This document shows positions 22,617 to 31,034 of a stretch of 49,764 nucleotides of DNA, in pieces (positions within the stretch are counted from its first letter, which is position 1; the number at the start of each line of letters is the position of its first letter). The notes beneath the pieces are model-generated. The model worked only from the letters and a program-made list of their open reading frames with translations. It searched no databases and was not told the DNA's origin. Position numbers and translations under genes: made by a program. The stretch lies in contig NZ_BMTL01000040.1 of NCBI RefSeq assembly GCF_014649655.1, positions 32,738 to 82,501 on the forward strand, read 5' to 3'. This DNA comes from Streptomyces humidus. GTDB lineage: Bacteria > Actinomycetota > Actinomycetes > Streptomycetales > Streptomycetaceae.

Positions 22617-24260
22617 ATGACTGCCACCCTCGTCGCCAAGAACCTCGCCGCCGGGCACGGCGACCGCTCCCTCTTCTCCGGGCTCGACCTCGTCGTCGCC
22701 CCCGGGGACGTGATCGGGCTGGTCGGAGCCAACGGCGCGGGCAAGTCCACCCTGCTGGAGCTGCTCGCCGGGCTCACCGCGCCCGAACAGGGCGAGCTGC
22801 GGCTCTCCCCGCCGACCGCGACCGTCGGCCATCTGCCCCAGGAACCGGAACGCCGGCCCGGCGAGAGCGTGCTGGACTTCCTCGCCCGCCGCACCGGCGT
22901 CGCCGAGGCGCAGCGCACGATGGACGAGGCCACCCAGGCGCTGGTCGACGGCGCGCCGGGCGCCGACGACGCCTACGCGACGAGCCTGGAACGCTGGCTC
23001 GGCCTCGGCGGCGCCGATCTCGACGAGCGTGCCGCGGAGATCGCCGGCTCGCTCGGGCTCGGCGTCGGCCTCGACCAGCCGATGACCTCCTTGTCCGGCG
23101 GCCAGGCCGCCCGCGCGGGTCTCGCCTCCCTGCTGCTGAGCCGCTACGACGTCTTCCTCCTCGACGAGCCGACGAACGACCTCGACCTCGACGGCCTGGA
23201 GCGTCTCGAACGCTTCGTGACCGGCCTGCGCGCCGGCACGGTCGTCGTCAGCCACGACCGGGAGTTCCTCACCCGCACGGTCACCAAGGTCCTCGAACTC
23301 GACCTCGCCCAGCAGCAGATCAACCTCTTCGGCGGCGGTTACGACGCCTACCTGGAGGAGCGGGACGTGGCCCGCCGGCACGCCCGCCAGGACTACGAGG
23401 AGTACGCCGACAAGAAGACCGCCCTGCTGGACCGGGCGCAGACCCAGCGTTCCTGGATGGACAAGGGCGTCAAGAACGCGCGCCGCAAGGCGGCCGACGA
23501 CAACGACAAGATCGGCCGCAAGTTCCGCAGCGAGGCCAGCGAGAAGCAGGCCGCCAAGGCCCGGCAGACGCAGCGCATGATCGAGCGCCTGGAGGTCGTC
23601 GACGAGCCGCGCAAGGAGTGGGAGCTGCGCATGGAGATCGCGGCCGCCCCGCGCTCCGGCGCGGTCGTGGCCTCCCTGCGCGACGCCGAGGTGCGGCGCG
23701 GCGACTTCCGCCTCGGACCGGTCACCCTGCAGATCGACTGGGCCGACCGGGTCGCGGTGACCGGCGTGAACGGCGCGGGCAAGTCGACCCTGCTCGGCGC
23801 GCTCCTCGGCCGGATCCCGCTGGACGCCGGACACGCGGCCGTGGGGTCGGGAGTCCTGGTCGGCGAGGTCGACCAGGCGAGGCGGCTGTTCCACGGGGCG
23901 GAGTCGCTCCTCGACGCGTTCCGCGCCGCCGTCCCCGACACCGAACCGGCCGAGGTGCGCACCCTGCTGGCCAAGTTCGGCCTGAAGTCGGAGCACGTCA
24001 TGCGCCCCGCGGTCACGCTGTCACCCGGCGAACGCACCCGCGCCGCCCTCGCGCTGCTGCAGGGCCGGGGTGTCAACCTCCTCGTCCTCGACGAGCCGAC
24101 CAACCACCTCGACCTGCCGGCCATCGAACAGCTGGAGTCCGCCCTCGACGCCTACGAGGGCACGCTGCTGCTGGTCACCCACGACCGGCGCATGCTGGAC
24201 GCCGTCCACGTCACGCGCCGGCTGGAGGTCGCGAACGGCAAGGTGACGGAGACCCGCTAG
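22617..24260 (+). CDS. ABC-F family ATPase
   Basis: A 547-residue twin-ABC protein without membrane segments. Domain 1 has GANGAGKST, LSGGQAARAGLA and FLLDEPTNDLDLDG. Domain 2 has GVNGAGKST, LSPGERTRAALA and LVLDEPTNHLDLPA; note LSPGE in place of LSGGE. Between them is a long, very basic helical arm (about 245-335, rich in Arg, Lys, Gln). It is a different ABC-F subgroup from the one at 5.3-6.9 kb and probably acts on the ribosome in translation quality control. ATG 22617 follows TAGGAT by 10 bases. Its stop codon shares the bases CTAG with the convergent monooxygenase gene. Confidence 0.92.
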   Translation: MTATLVAKNLAAGHGDRSLFSGLDLVVAPGDVIGLVGANGAGKSTLLELLAGLTAPEQGELRLSPPTATVGHLPQEPERRPGESVLDFLARRTGVAEAQRTMDEATQALVDGAPGADDAYATSLERWLGLGGADLDERAAEIAGSLGLGVGLDQPMTSLSGGQAARAGLASLLLSRYDVFLLDEPTNDLDLDGLERLERFVTGLRAGTVVVSHDREFLTRTVTKVLELDLAQQQINLFGGGYDAYLEERDVARRHARQDYEEYADKKTALLDRAQTQRSWMDKGVKNARRKAADDNDKIGRKFRSEASEKQAAKARQTQRMIERLEVVDEPRKEWELRMEIAAAPRSGAVVASLRDAEVRRGDFRLGPVTLQIDWADRVAVTGVNGAGKSTLLGALLGRIPLDAGHAAVGSGVLVGEVDQARRLFHGAESLLDAFRAAVPDTEPAEVRTLLAKFGLKSEHVMRPAVTLSPGERTRAALALLQGRGVNLLVLDEPTNHLDLPAIEQLESALDAYEGTLLLVTHDRRMLDAVHVTRRLEVANGKVTETR

Positions 24261-25444
24261 AGGTCGGGCCGGCCGGGTTGCGATCCGGCTGTCGGGGTCG
24301 GGTCAGTCGGCCTGGTCCGCGGCGCGAAGAGGTCGATGAATCCGGCCGGCGCCCGGTCGCCGAGCATGAGGGCCAGCATGTCGTGGGCCTCGGCGTAGAA
24401 GGGTTCGGTGCGGGTGAACAGCGCCTCTTCGTAGGCGGTGAGGGCCGCCTCGACGTCGTCGGGGTGGGCGGCGATCGCCTTGCCGAGTTCCGCGCCGTCG
24501 AACATCGCGAGGTTCGCGCCGTCACCGGACGGCGGCATCAGGTGTGCGGCGTCGCCGAGGAGCGTCACCCCGGGCACGCGCTCCCATCGGTGTCCGTCCG
24601 GGAGCGTGTGGATCGGGCGGGCGACCGGTGCGGTGTCGCCGTCGGTGATCAGCGCGGTGAGTTCCGGGGCCCAGCCGTCGAACTCGGCCGCCACCCGGGC
24701 GGTCGCGGCGGGGGCGTCGGTGAAGTCGACGGCGGCGATCCACTCGGCGGAACGGTTCAGCTCGACGTACGTGTGAAGGACGTTCCCCGCCTCGCGGTGC
24801 GCGATGATCCCCTTGCCCGGAGTCAGCGCGTACATGGCACCGGCCCCGACCGCTTCGGCCGCCGCGGTGTGCCGCTCGTCGGCGTCGTACAGGTGGATGT
24901 CGACGAACGTCGTGCCGGTGTACCGGGGCTCGGCGTCGGAGAGCAGGGGGCGGACCTTCGACCAGGCGCCGTCGGCGCCGATGAGGAGACCGCTGGTCGC
25001 TGTCGTGCCGTCGGTGAAGGTCAGCTCGTGCCGGCCGTCGCCGAGGGACCGGACACCGGCGACCTTGTGTCCCCACCGGACGGTCCGGTCGGGCAGCGAG
25101 TCGAGCAGGATCCGGCGCAGGTCGCCGCGGAGCACTTCGGGACGCTGTCCCGTGCCGTCGTCGGGGGCGTCGAACAGCAGCCTGCCCTGCGGGTCGAGGA
25201 CGCGCGTCGCCTCGGCGCCCTGGTGGATGACCGCGCGGAACTCGTCGGTGAGTCCGGCGTCGGCGAGCGCGCGCTGCCCGTCGGCCTCGTGGATGTCGAG
25301 CTGGCCGCCCTGGGTGCGGGACGCCTCCGAGGGATCGCCCTCGTAGACCGTCGCCGCAATGCCGTGGACGTGCAGGACCCGGGCGAGGGTCAGGCCGCCG
25401 AGGCCGGCGCCGACGATGACGATCGGATGGTGGCTGGTGTTCAT
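24257..25444 (-). CDS. FAD-dependent aromatic-type monooxygenase (TetX/Rox-like group)
   Basis: A 395-residue group A flavin monooxygenase. FAD motifs are PIVIVGAGLGGLTLARVL at the N-terminus, the DG-type GLLIGADGAWSKVRP near 165-180, and GVTLLGDAAHLMPPSGDGANLAM near 290. The family includes TetX, which hydroxylates tetracyclines, and related antibiotic-modifying enzymes as well as catabolic hydroxylases. GAGGAAA lies a few bases before ATG 25444. It is divergent from a TetR-family gene with a perfect inverted repeat between them, an arrangement suggesting induction by its substrate. That the substrate is an antibiotic is inference. Confidence 0.88.
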   Translation of the reverse strand: MNTSHHPIVIVGAGLGGLTLARVLHVHGIAATVYEGDPSEASRTQGGQLDIHEADGQRALADAGLTDEFRAVIHQGAEATRVLDPQGRLLFDAPDDGTGQRPEVLRGDLRRILLDSLPDRTVRWGHKVAGVRSLGDGRHELTFTDGTTATSGLLIGADGAWSKVRPLLSDAEPRYTGTTFVDIHLYDADERHTAAAEAVGAGAMYALTPGKGIIAHREAGNVLHTYVELNRSAEWIAAVDFTDAPAATARVAAEFDGWAPELTALITDGDTAPVARPIHTLPDGHRWERVPGVTLLGDAAHLMPPSGDGANLAMFDGAELGKAIAAHPDDVEAALTAYEEALFTRTEPFYAEAHDMLALMLGDRAPAGFIDLFAPRTRPTDPTPTAGSQPGRPDL

Positions 25445-25497
25445 GGGTTTCCTCGTTTCCGCACGGCGCAGCGTCGGGCACGCACCCGACGTCCAAA

Positions 25498-25536
25498 TGG
25501 ACCGGCGTTCCATAAGCAATATGGAACGCCGGTCCA
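25498..25536. promoter_or_regulatory. Double TetR-type operator between monooxygenase and TetR genes
   Basis: GGACCGGCGTTCCATA (25499-25514) and its exact reverse complement (25520-25535) form a 16-bp inverted repeat with a 5-base spacer. Each arm is itself a near-palindrome: TGGACCGGCGTTCCA at 25498-25512 and TGGAACGCCGGTCCA at 25522-25536. This can be read as two 15-bp operators with centres 24 bp apart, one serving each divergent promoter. Confidence 0.85.
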
Positions 25537-25556
25537 GGGTGTGTCAAAATGAGGTC

Positions 25557-26255
25557 ATGCAGCGGACCCGGGGAAGAGCACCCACCGGAGGGCGCGCCGA
25601 CGCCCTCTCACAAGAACTGATCGTCGAAGCGGCCGTCGCGCTGCTGGACGAGCTGGGCGAACGGGGGCTCACCTTCCGGCTGCTGGCCAAACAGCTGAAG
25701 ACCGGGCCCGGCGCGCTGTACTGGCATGTGTCGAACAAGGACGAACTCGTCGCCCTGGCCGCCGACCAGGTGCTCGGTCACGCCTTCGCGGCGGACCCGG
25801 GCTCCGGGGAAGACGCCGGCTCCGGGCTGCGCGCGCTCGCCGTCGCCGTCTTCGACGCCCTGGACCGGCACCCGTGGGCCGCGTCGCATGTGTCCGCGCC
25901 GCCCACGCTGGCGAACGCGCTGCGCCTGCTCGACCGCATCGGCACCCTGGTCGCCGGGACCGCCTTGCCCGCCGAACGCCATTTCGAGGTCGCCACCGCG
26001 ATCTCCTACTACATCACCGGCGTCAGCGCGCAGATCATCGCCCCGCGCACCGTCCACGACGCGACCGTCAGCCGCGACGCCTTCCTCGCCCGGACCGCCC
26101 GACGCTGGGAGGCACTCGACGCCGCCGACTACCCCTTCCTGACACGCGCCACCGAGCACCTGCGCGATCACGCCGACCGCGACCAGTTCACCACCGGCCT
26201 CGACCTGCTCCTGGGCGGCCTGAACACGGCCGCGGGCCCGCGGCCGCCCGTGTGA
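25557..26255 (+). CDS. TetR-family repressor
   Basis: A 232-residue regulator. The N-terminal helix-turn-helix is LIVEAAVALLDELGERGLTFRLLAKQLKTGPGALYWHVSNKDELV (described in part), and the ligand domain resembles that of the tetracycline-repressor type C-terminus. ATG 25557 lies 21 bases from the operator; GAGG is only 2 bases upstream, so an in-frame upstream GTG near 25541 is the alternative start. It very probably represses the divergent monooxygenase and itself, with the monooxygenase substrate as likely inducer. Confidence 0.88.
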   Translation: MQRTRGRAPTGGRADALSQELIVEAAVALLDELGERGLTFRLLAKQLKTGPGALYWHVSNKDELVALAADQVLGHAFAADPGSGEDAGSGLRALAVAVFDALDRHPWAASHVSAPPTLANALRLLDRIGTLVAGTALPAERHFEVATAISYYITGVSAQIIAPRTVHDATVSRDAFLARTARRWEALDAADYPFLTRATEHLRDHADRDQFTTGLDLLLGGLNTAAGPRPPV

Positions 26256-26637
26256 GCCGCGGTCCACGCGGTGCCGGGCCACCGACCGCTCGATCGCTCG
26301 ACGGCTCGACCGCTCGGCCGCCCGTGCCGCCGTGGACCGTGGCGAAGAACCTCAGCGGCACCGCGAAACCTGGCCGGTTCGCGCCCGGCTTGTGTCCGCA
26401 AGCGCTTCTCGTCGTCCTCGGGCAGCGTGAAGACCTCGATCGGGTCTGCGCGTCGCGGGCGTCCTGGGGGCAGGTTCGCAGGTCCGCAGGCCGGCCTCGG
26501 GTTCGCGTCCGCTCAGGGGGGCGCTCCGCCGACCGGACGGTGTCCGTCGAAGGGGACTTGCGCCGGAGGAGGGGTGGCCGGCCCGCCGGCGCCCGGCCCG
26601 CGTGAGGGGACCGGGCGCCGACGGGGTCACCGGCTTC
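26256..26637. other. Convergent intergenic region with short repeats and long inverted repeat
   Basis: This 382-base gap lies between the 3' ends of the TetR-family and tex genes. Four 8-bp units (ccgctcga, tcgctcga, cggctcga, ccgctcgg) run from 26286 to 26317. They sit in the loop of an imperfect inverted repeat whose outer arms are GGTCCACG (26261-26268) and CGTGGACC (26331-26338), a possible terminator. Nothing else is recognised. Confidence 0.55.
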
Positions 26638-29049
26638 TCAGCTCCGGCCCTTCTTCGGGTCGAGCAGGCCCGCCTTGCGCAGCGCGTCGGCCATGGCGCT
26701 GTTCGCCGGCGGCTGCGCCGCCTGCCGCGAGCCGCCGCCGCGCTGCTGCCCGCCGCCCTGCTGCTGTCGCTGGCGCTGCTGGGGCGGACGGCCCCCGCCG
26801 CCGCGCTGCTGACGTCCGCCGCCGGACGGCTGCCCCTGGTCGCCGGGCGCGGCGGCCTCGTCGTCCAGCCGGAGCGTCAGGGAGATCCGCTTGCGCGGGA
26901 TGTCCACGTCGAGGACCTTCACCTTGACGATGTCACCGGGCTTGACGACCTCCCGCGGGTCCTTGACGAAGGTCTTCGACAGCGCGGAGACGTGCGCCAG
27001 GCCGTCCTGGTGGACGCCGACGTCGATGAACGCCCCGAACGCCGCCACGTTGGTGACGACGCCTTCCAGGACCATCCCGGGGGTCAGGTCGGAGATCTTC
27101 TCCACACCCTCCTTGAAGACGGCCGTCCTGAACGCCGGCCGCGGGTCGCGCCCGGGCTTCTCCAGCTCCTTGAGGATGTCGGTGACGGTCGGCAGACCGA
27201 ACGTCTCGTCCACGAAGTCCGTCGGCCGCAGCGAGCGCAGCACCGCCGTGTTGCCCACCAGCGAGGCCACCTCCTGTCCGGAGGTCTTCACCATGCGCCG
27301 CACCACCGGATAGGCCTCCGGGTGCACGCTGGAGGCGTCCAGCGGGTCGGAGCCGCCGCGGATCCGCAGGAAGCCCGCGCACTGCTCGTAGGCCTTGGGG
27401 CCGAGCCGCGGCACCTTCTTCAGCTCCGTGCGGGATGTGAACGGACCGTTGGCGTCCCGGTGCGCCACGATGTTCTCCGCCAGCCCGGAGGTGATGCCGG
27501 AGACCCGGGCGAGCAGCGGCGCGGAGGCCGTGTTGACGTCGACGCCCACGCCGTTCACGCAGTCCTCCACCACCGCGTCCAGCGAACGCGACAGCTTCAC
27601 CTCGGACAGGTCGTGCTGGTACTGCCCGACGCCGATCGACTTCGGGTCGATCTTCACCAGCTCGGCGAGCGGGTCCTGCAGCCGGCGCGCGATCGAGACG
27701 GCGCCGCGCAGCGAGACGTCCATGTCCGGCAGTTCCTGCGAGGCGAACGCGGAGGCCGAGTACACGGAGGCGCCGGCCTCGGACACCATCACCTTGGTGA
27801 GCTTCAGCTCGGGGTGTCCGGCGATCAGCTCGGCGGCGAGCCGGTCGGTCTCGCGGGACGCGGTGCCGTTGCCGATGGCGATCAGGTCGACCGCGTGCTC
27901 CGCGGCCAGCCGCGCCAGCTTGGCGATCGCCTCGTCCCACTTGTTCGCCGGGACGTGCGGGTAGATGACGTCCGTGGCGACGACCTTCCCGGTCGCGTCG
28001 ACGACGGCGACCTTCACGCCGGTCCGGAAACCGGGGTCCAGGCCCAGCGTCGCGCGCGTGCCCGCCGGGGCGGCGAGCAGCAGGTCGCGCAGGTTGGCGG
28101 CGAAGACGTTCACGGCCTCGTCCTCGGCGGCCGTCCGCAGCCGCAGCCGCAGGTCGATGCCGAGGTGCACCAGAATGCGGGTGCGCCAGGCCCAGCGCAC
28201 GGTGTCGGTCAGCCACTTGTCGGCCGGGCGGCCGCGGTCCGCGATGCCGAAACGGCCGGCGACGATGCCCTCGTACGAGGAGGGGCCGGGCTGTCCGGAG
28301 GGCTCCTCGGGCTCCAGGACGAGGTCGAGCACGTCCTCCTTCTCGCCGCGCAGCATCGCCAGGATCCGGTGCGAGGGCAGCGCGGTGAACGGCTCGGAGA
28401 AGTCGAAGTAGTCGGCGAACTTCGCGCCGGCCTCCTCCTTGCCCTCGCGCACCTTCGCGGCGAGCCGGCCGCGCCCCCACATGCGCTCGCGCAGCTCGCC
28501 GATCAGGTCGGCGTCCTCCGAGAACCGCTCCGTCAGGATGGCCCGCGCGCCGTCCAGCGCCGCCTGCGCGTCGGCGACGCCCTTGCCGGCGTCGACGAAC
28601 GCGGCGGCGGCCGCGAGCGGGTCGACCGACGGATCGCCGAGCAGCCCCTGCGCGAGCGGTTCGAGGCCCGCCTCGCGGGCGATCTGAGCCTTGGTGCGCC
28701 GCTTGGGCTTGTAGGGGAGGTAGACGTCCTCCAGGCGCGCCTTGGTCTCGGCACCCCGGATCTGCGCCTCCAGCGCGTCGGTGAGCTTGCCCTGCTCGCG
28801 CACCGACTCCAGGATCGCCGACCGCCGCTCCTCCAGCTCCCGCAGATAGCGCAGCCGCTCCTCGAGCGTGCGCAGCTGCGCATCGTCGAGCATCTCGGTC
28901 GCTTCCTTGCGGTAGCGGGCGATGAAGGGCACCGTGGAGCCGCCGTCGAGCAGCTCCACGGCCGCTCTGACCTGCCGTTCCCGTACGCCGAGTTCCTCGG
29001 CGATCCTGCCTTCGATGGATCCTGCTTCGATGGACCCGGGTGTCGTCAC
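26638..29049 (-). CDS. tex: Tex-family S1 RNA-binding protein
   Basis: An 803-residue Tex protein. The N-terminal helical domain (VPFIARYRKEATEMLDD) is followed by the YqgF-like RNase H fold (TLGLDPGFRTGVKVAVVD), helix-hairpin-helix repeats (NTASAPLLARVSGITSGLAENIVAHR) and an S1 domain near 650-725 (GMVLEGVVTNVAAFGAFIDVGVHQDGLAHVS). Tex binds nucleic acid and affects transcription and mRNA turnover. Unusually, about 740-780 is a low-complexity Gly/Gln/Arg tail before the short C-terminal helix NSAMADALRKAGLL. GTG at 29049 is preceded by AGGGGA. Confidence 0.95.
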   Translation of the reverse strand: MTTPGSIEAGSIEGRIAEELGVRERQVRAAVELLDGGSTVPFIARYRKEATEMLDDAQLRTLEERLRYLRELEERRSAILESVREQGKLTDALEAQIRGAETKARLEDVYLPYKPKRRTKAQIAREAGLEPLAQGLLGDPSVDPLAAAAAFVDAGKGVADAQAALDGARAILTERFSEDADLIGELRERMWGRGRLAAKVREGKEEAGAKFADYFDFSEPFTALPSHRILAMLRGEKEDVLDLVLEPEEPSGQPGPSSYEGIVAGRFGIADRGRPADKWLTDTVRWAWRTRILVHLGIDLRLRLRTAAEDEAVNVFAANLRDLLLAAPAGTRATLGLDPGFRTGVKVAVVDATGKVVATDVIYPHVPANKWDEAIAKLARLAAEHAVDLIAIGNGTASRETDRLAAELIAGHPELKLTKVMVSEAGASVYSASAFASQELPDMDVSLRGAVSIARRLQDPLAELVKIDPKSIGVGQYQHDLSEVKLSRSLDAVVEDCVNGVGVDVNTASAPLLARVSGITSGLAENIVAHRDANGPFTSRTELKKVPRLGPKAYEQCAGFLRIRGGSDPLDASSVHPEAYPVVRRMVKTSGQEVASLVGNTAVLRSLRPTDFVDETFGLPTVTDILKELEKPGRDPRPAFRTAVFKEGVEKISDLTPGMVLEGVVTNVAAFGAFIDVGVHQDGLAHVSALSKTFVKDPREVVKPGDIVKVKVLDVDIPRKRISLTLRLDDEAAAPGDQGQPSGGGRQQRGGGGRPPQQRQRQQQGGGQQRGGGSRQAAQPPANSAMADALRKAGLLDPKKGRS

Positions 29050-29147
29050 GATCCCCTACCGCCTTCTCCACTGAGGTTGCGCGGCAATTGTGGCAGGTGG
29101 CACGGACAACGGGGGATCAGGGCGGACACCCGGCGTGGGGCCGGGGC

Positions 29148-29279
29148 TCAGGCCCTGCGGCCGTGGGCGGTGTCCGAGGCGCCGCCGAACAGCCGGGCCA
29201 CCGCCCGGAACGGCAGCGTCACCACGGTGGCCACCGCCGAGCCGATCTGCCGCAGTACGTCTCCGATCGCACGGAACAC
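29148..29279 (-). CDS. Small 43-residue amphipathic protein
   Basis: A short ORF starting GTG at 29279 with GAGGGGA 5 bases upstream, a very good ribosome binding site. The product begins VFRAIGDVLRQIGSAVATVV and continues LPFRAVARLFGGASDTAHGRRA. It has a hydrophobic-to-amphipathic helix of about 20 residues and a basic Gly-rich tail, so it may sit on the membrane. I recall similar LPFRxLARLFGG peptides in Streptomyces but cannot verify this. It lies about 100 bases upstream of tex on the same strand. Confidence 0.55.
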   Translation of the reverse strand: MFRAIGDVLRQIGSAVATVVTLPFRAVARLFGGASDTAHGRRA

Positions 29280-29460
29280 GTGAGTCCCCTCTCGCCCTGG
29301 TCCTGCCGGACCTCGACTTGCGCTTTCCGATGTCCGGGTACCGCGACACGGCGCGAACATGCATCCTGCCTGCCCCCCGGACGGCGCTCGCGTGCGGACC
29401 GTCAGCGGCCCGGCCCGAGTCCCCGGCGCGGCGCTGCCCGGCGTCCGCGACCCGCGCGGC

Positions 29461-30204
29461 TCACACGGTCCAGGTGAACCGCGGTCCCCTGCCCTCCAGG
29501 AACGCGGCGACGCCCTCGGCGGTCTCGCCGCTGCCGCGTGCCTGCGCGGCCCAGTGGGAGTCCCGGTCCGTGCGCCCGTTGGCGAACTCCTTGGCGGCGG
29601 CCTGCGTCAGCTGCGAGCGCGACACCAGGACGCGGGTGAACTCCGGGACGCGCTCGTCGAGTTCCTCCGCGGCGAGCACCTCGTCCACCAGTCCCGTGCG
29701 CAGTGCCCGTTCGGCGTTGATCAACTCACCTGAGAACAGCAGGTACTTCGTGGTCGCCGGACCGACCAGCGCCGCCAGCCGCCGGGTGGAGGACGACGGG
29801 TACACGATCCCGAGCTTCGCCGGCGTCACCCCGAACAGCGCGCCCTCCTCGGCGAACCGCAGGTCGCACGCCGCCGCGAGCTGCGTGCCCCCGCCCACGC
29901 AGTGCCCCCGGACCACCGCCAGCGTCGGCTTGGGGAACGCGGCGAGGGCCTCCTCGGCCCGCACGGCCAGCGCCTGCGGCGCCTCCGGCGCCTCCTGGAG
30001 CGTGGAGATGTCGGCTCCCGCGCAGAAGGTGCCGCCCGCGCCGGTCAGCACCAGCGCCCGCACACCGGGGTCGGCGGCCAGAGTGTCCAGCAGCGGGGGC
30101 AGCCCCGCCCACATCGCGGCCGTCATGGCGTTGCGCTTCGCGGGATGGTGCAGGACGACAGTGGCGACCTGGTCGGTGACGCCGTACAGCAATTCGGGCT
30201 CCAT
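29461..30204 (-). CDS. Enoyl-CoA hydratase/isomerase family protein
   Basis: A 247-residue crotonase-fold protein with VLTGAGGTFCAGADIS (oxyanion hole), VRGHCVGGGTQLAAACDLRFA and GVTPAKLGIVYP. Position for position, the catalytic Glu of hydratases appears to be Ala/Lys in GVTPAKLG, so hydratase activity is not assured. Paralogues include isomerases and hydrolases of acyl-CoAs. ATG 30204 lies 6 bases after TAACAT without a Shine-Dalgarno sequence, so a leaderless start is likely. No pathway partners adjoin it. Confidence 0.88.
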   Translation of the reverse strand: MEPELLYGVTDQVATVVLHHPAKRNAMTAAMWAGLPPLLDTLAADPGVRALVLTGAGGTFCAGADISTLQEAPEAPQALAVRAEEALAAFPKPTLAVVRGHCVGGGTQLAAACDLRFAEEGALFGVTPAKLGIVYPSSSTRRLAALVGPATTKYLLFSGELINAERALRTGLVDEVLAAEELDERVPEFTRVLVSRSQLTQAAAKEFANGRTDRDSHWAAQARGSGETAEGVAAFLEGRGPRFTWTV

Positions 30205-30452
30205 GCACGGATGTTAACCACCCGGCTCCTCGCATGATCGAGGCGGTTCACGCGAGGCGGCGACACGCGGCGGGCGATGTCGGCGGCGAAGGGGCCGAAA
30301 GGGAGAAGCGGCGCCGGCGAACCCGTACAACCCGAAGAGTGCGTGAAGGCGGCGCAGACGCGACAGAAACGGTCCTGCGCCCGACGGTGTCCTTCTGATC
30401 GAGTCGGAAACGCTCATTAACCGCTGACTTCTGTTCAGTCATCCGGAGGTGA

Positions 30453-31031
30453 GTGTCTCGTTCCCACACTCGACGTGTGGTGACAATCGAGCGCGAGGAC
30501 GGCGACCGGACGATGGACGATCACGGGCGCGGGTCCGACCCCCGCCCAGCGGGCGGACCGGCCGCACCTTCGGGACCTCTTGACGAGGCCGAACCGCGAC
30601 CGCTGCCCTACGAAGGCGTGTGGCGGTTCACCGCGGACGCCGTGGACGCCTCGGTCCCGCAGGCGCGGCACGCCGTGCGCGACCTGCTCCGCCGCCAGGG
30701 CGTGCCGGTCCCCGACGACCTGGCCCAGGCGCTCCTGCTGATCGTCTCCGAGCTGGTGACCAACGCCGTCCGGCACGCGGCGGTGCTGTCGCCCACGCTC
30801 GAGGTGGAGATCGCCGTCGGAGCCGAGTGGGTGCGGGTCGCCGTCGAGGACAGCCACCCCTACCGCCCGACCGCCCTGGAGGCCGACCACGCCCGCACGG
30901 GCGGCCGCGGACTGCTCCTGGTACGGGAGCTCACCAGGGAGGCGGGCGGGGTGTGCGACGTCGAGCACACGGCGAGCGGCGGCAAGGTTGTCTGGGCCGC
31001 CCTGCCGCTCAAGCCGGTGCCGCTGCCCTGA
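30453..31031 (+). CDS. Anti-sigma-factor-type ATP-binding protein (HATPase_c, RsbW-like)
   Basis: A 192-residue protein whose C-terminal 130 residues form a GHKL ATPase fold: N-box SELVTNAVRHAAV, a modified G1 box VEDSHPYRP and the G2 box TGGRGLLLVREL. The N-terminal 50 residues are disordered and acidic/Pro-rich. Streptomyces has dozens of such proteins, presumed to act as sigma-factor antagonists or their kinases. GTG 30453 has GGAGGTGA immediately upstream, with short spacing; ATG 30513 is the alternative. No anti-anti-sigma partner adjoins. It ends 3 bases from the convergent idi. Confidence 0.85.
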   Translation: MSRSHTRRVVTIEREDGDRTMDDHGRGSDPRPAGGPAAPSGPLDEAEPRPLPYEGVWRFTADAVDASVPQARHAVRDLLRRQGVPVPDDLAQALLLIVSELVTNAVRHAAVLSPTLEVEIAVGAEWVRVAVEDSHPYRPTALEADHARTGGRGLLLVRELTREAGGVCDVEHTASGGKVVWAALPLKPVPLP

Positions 31032-31034
31032 ACG

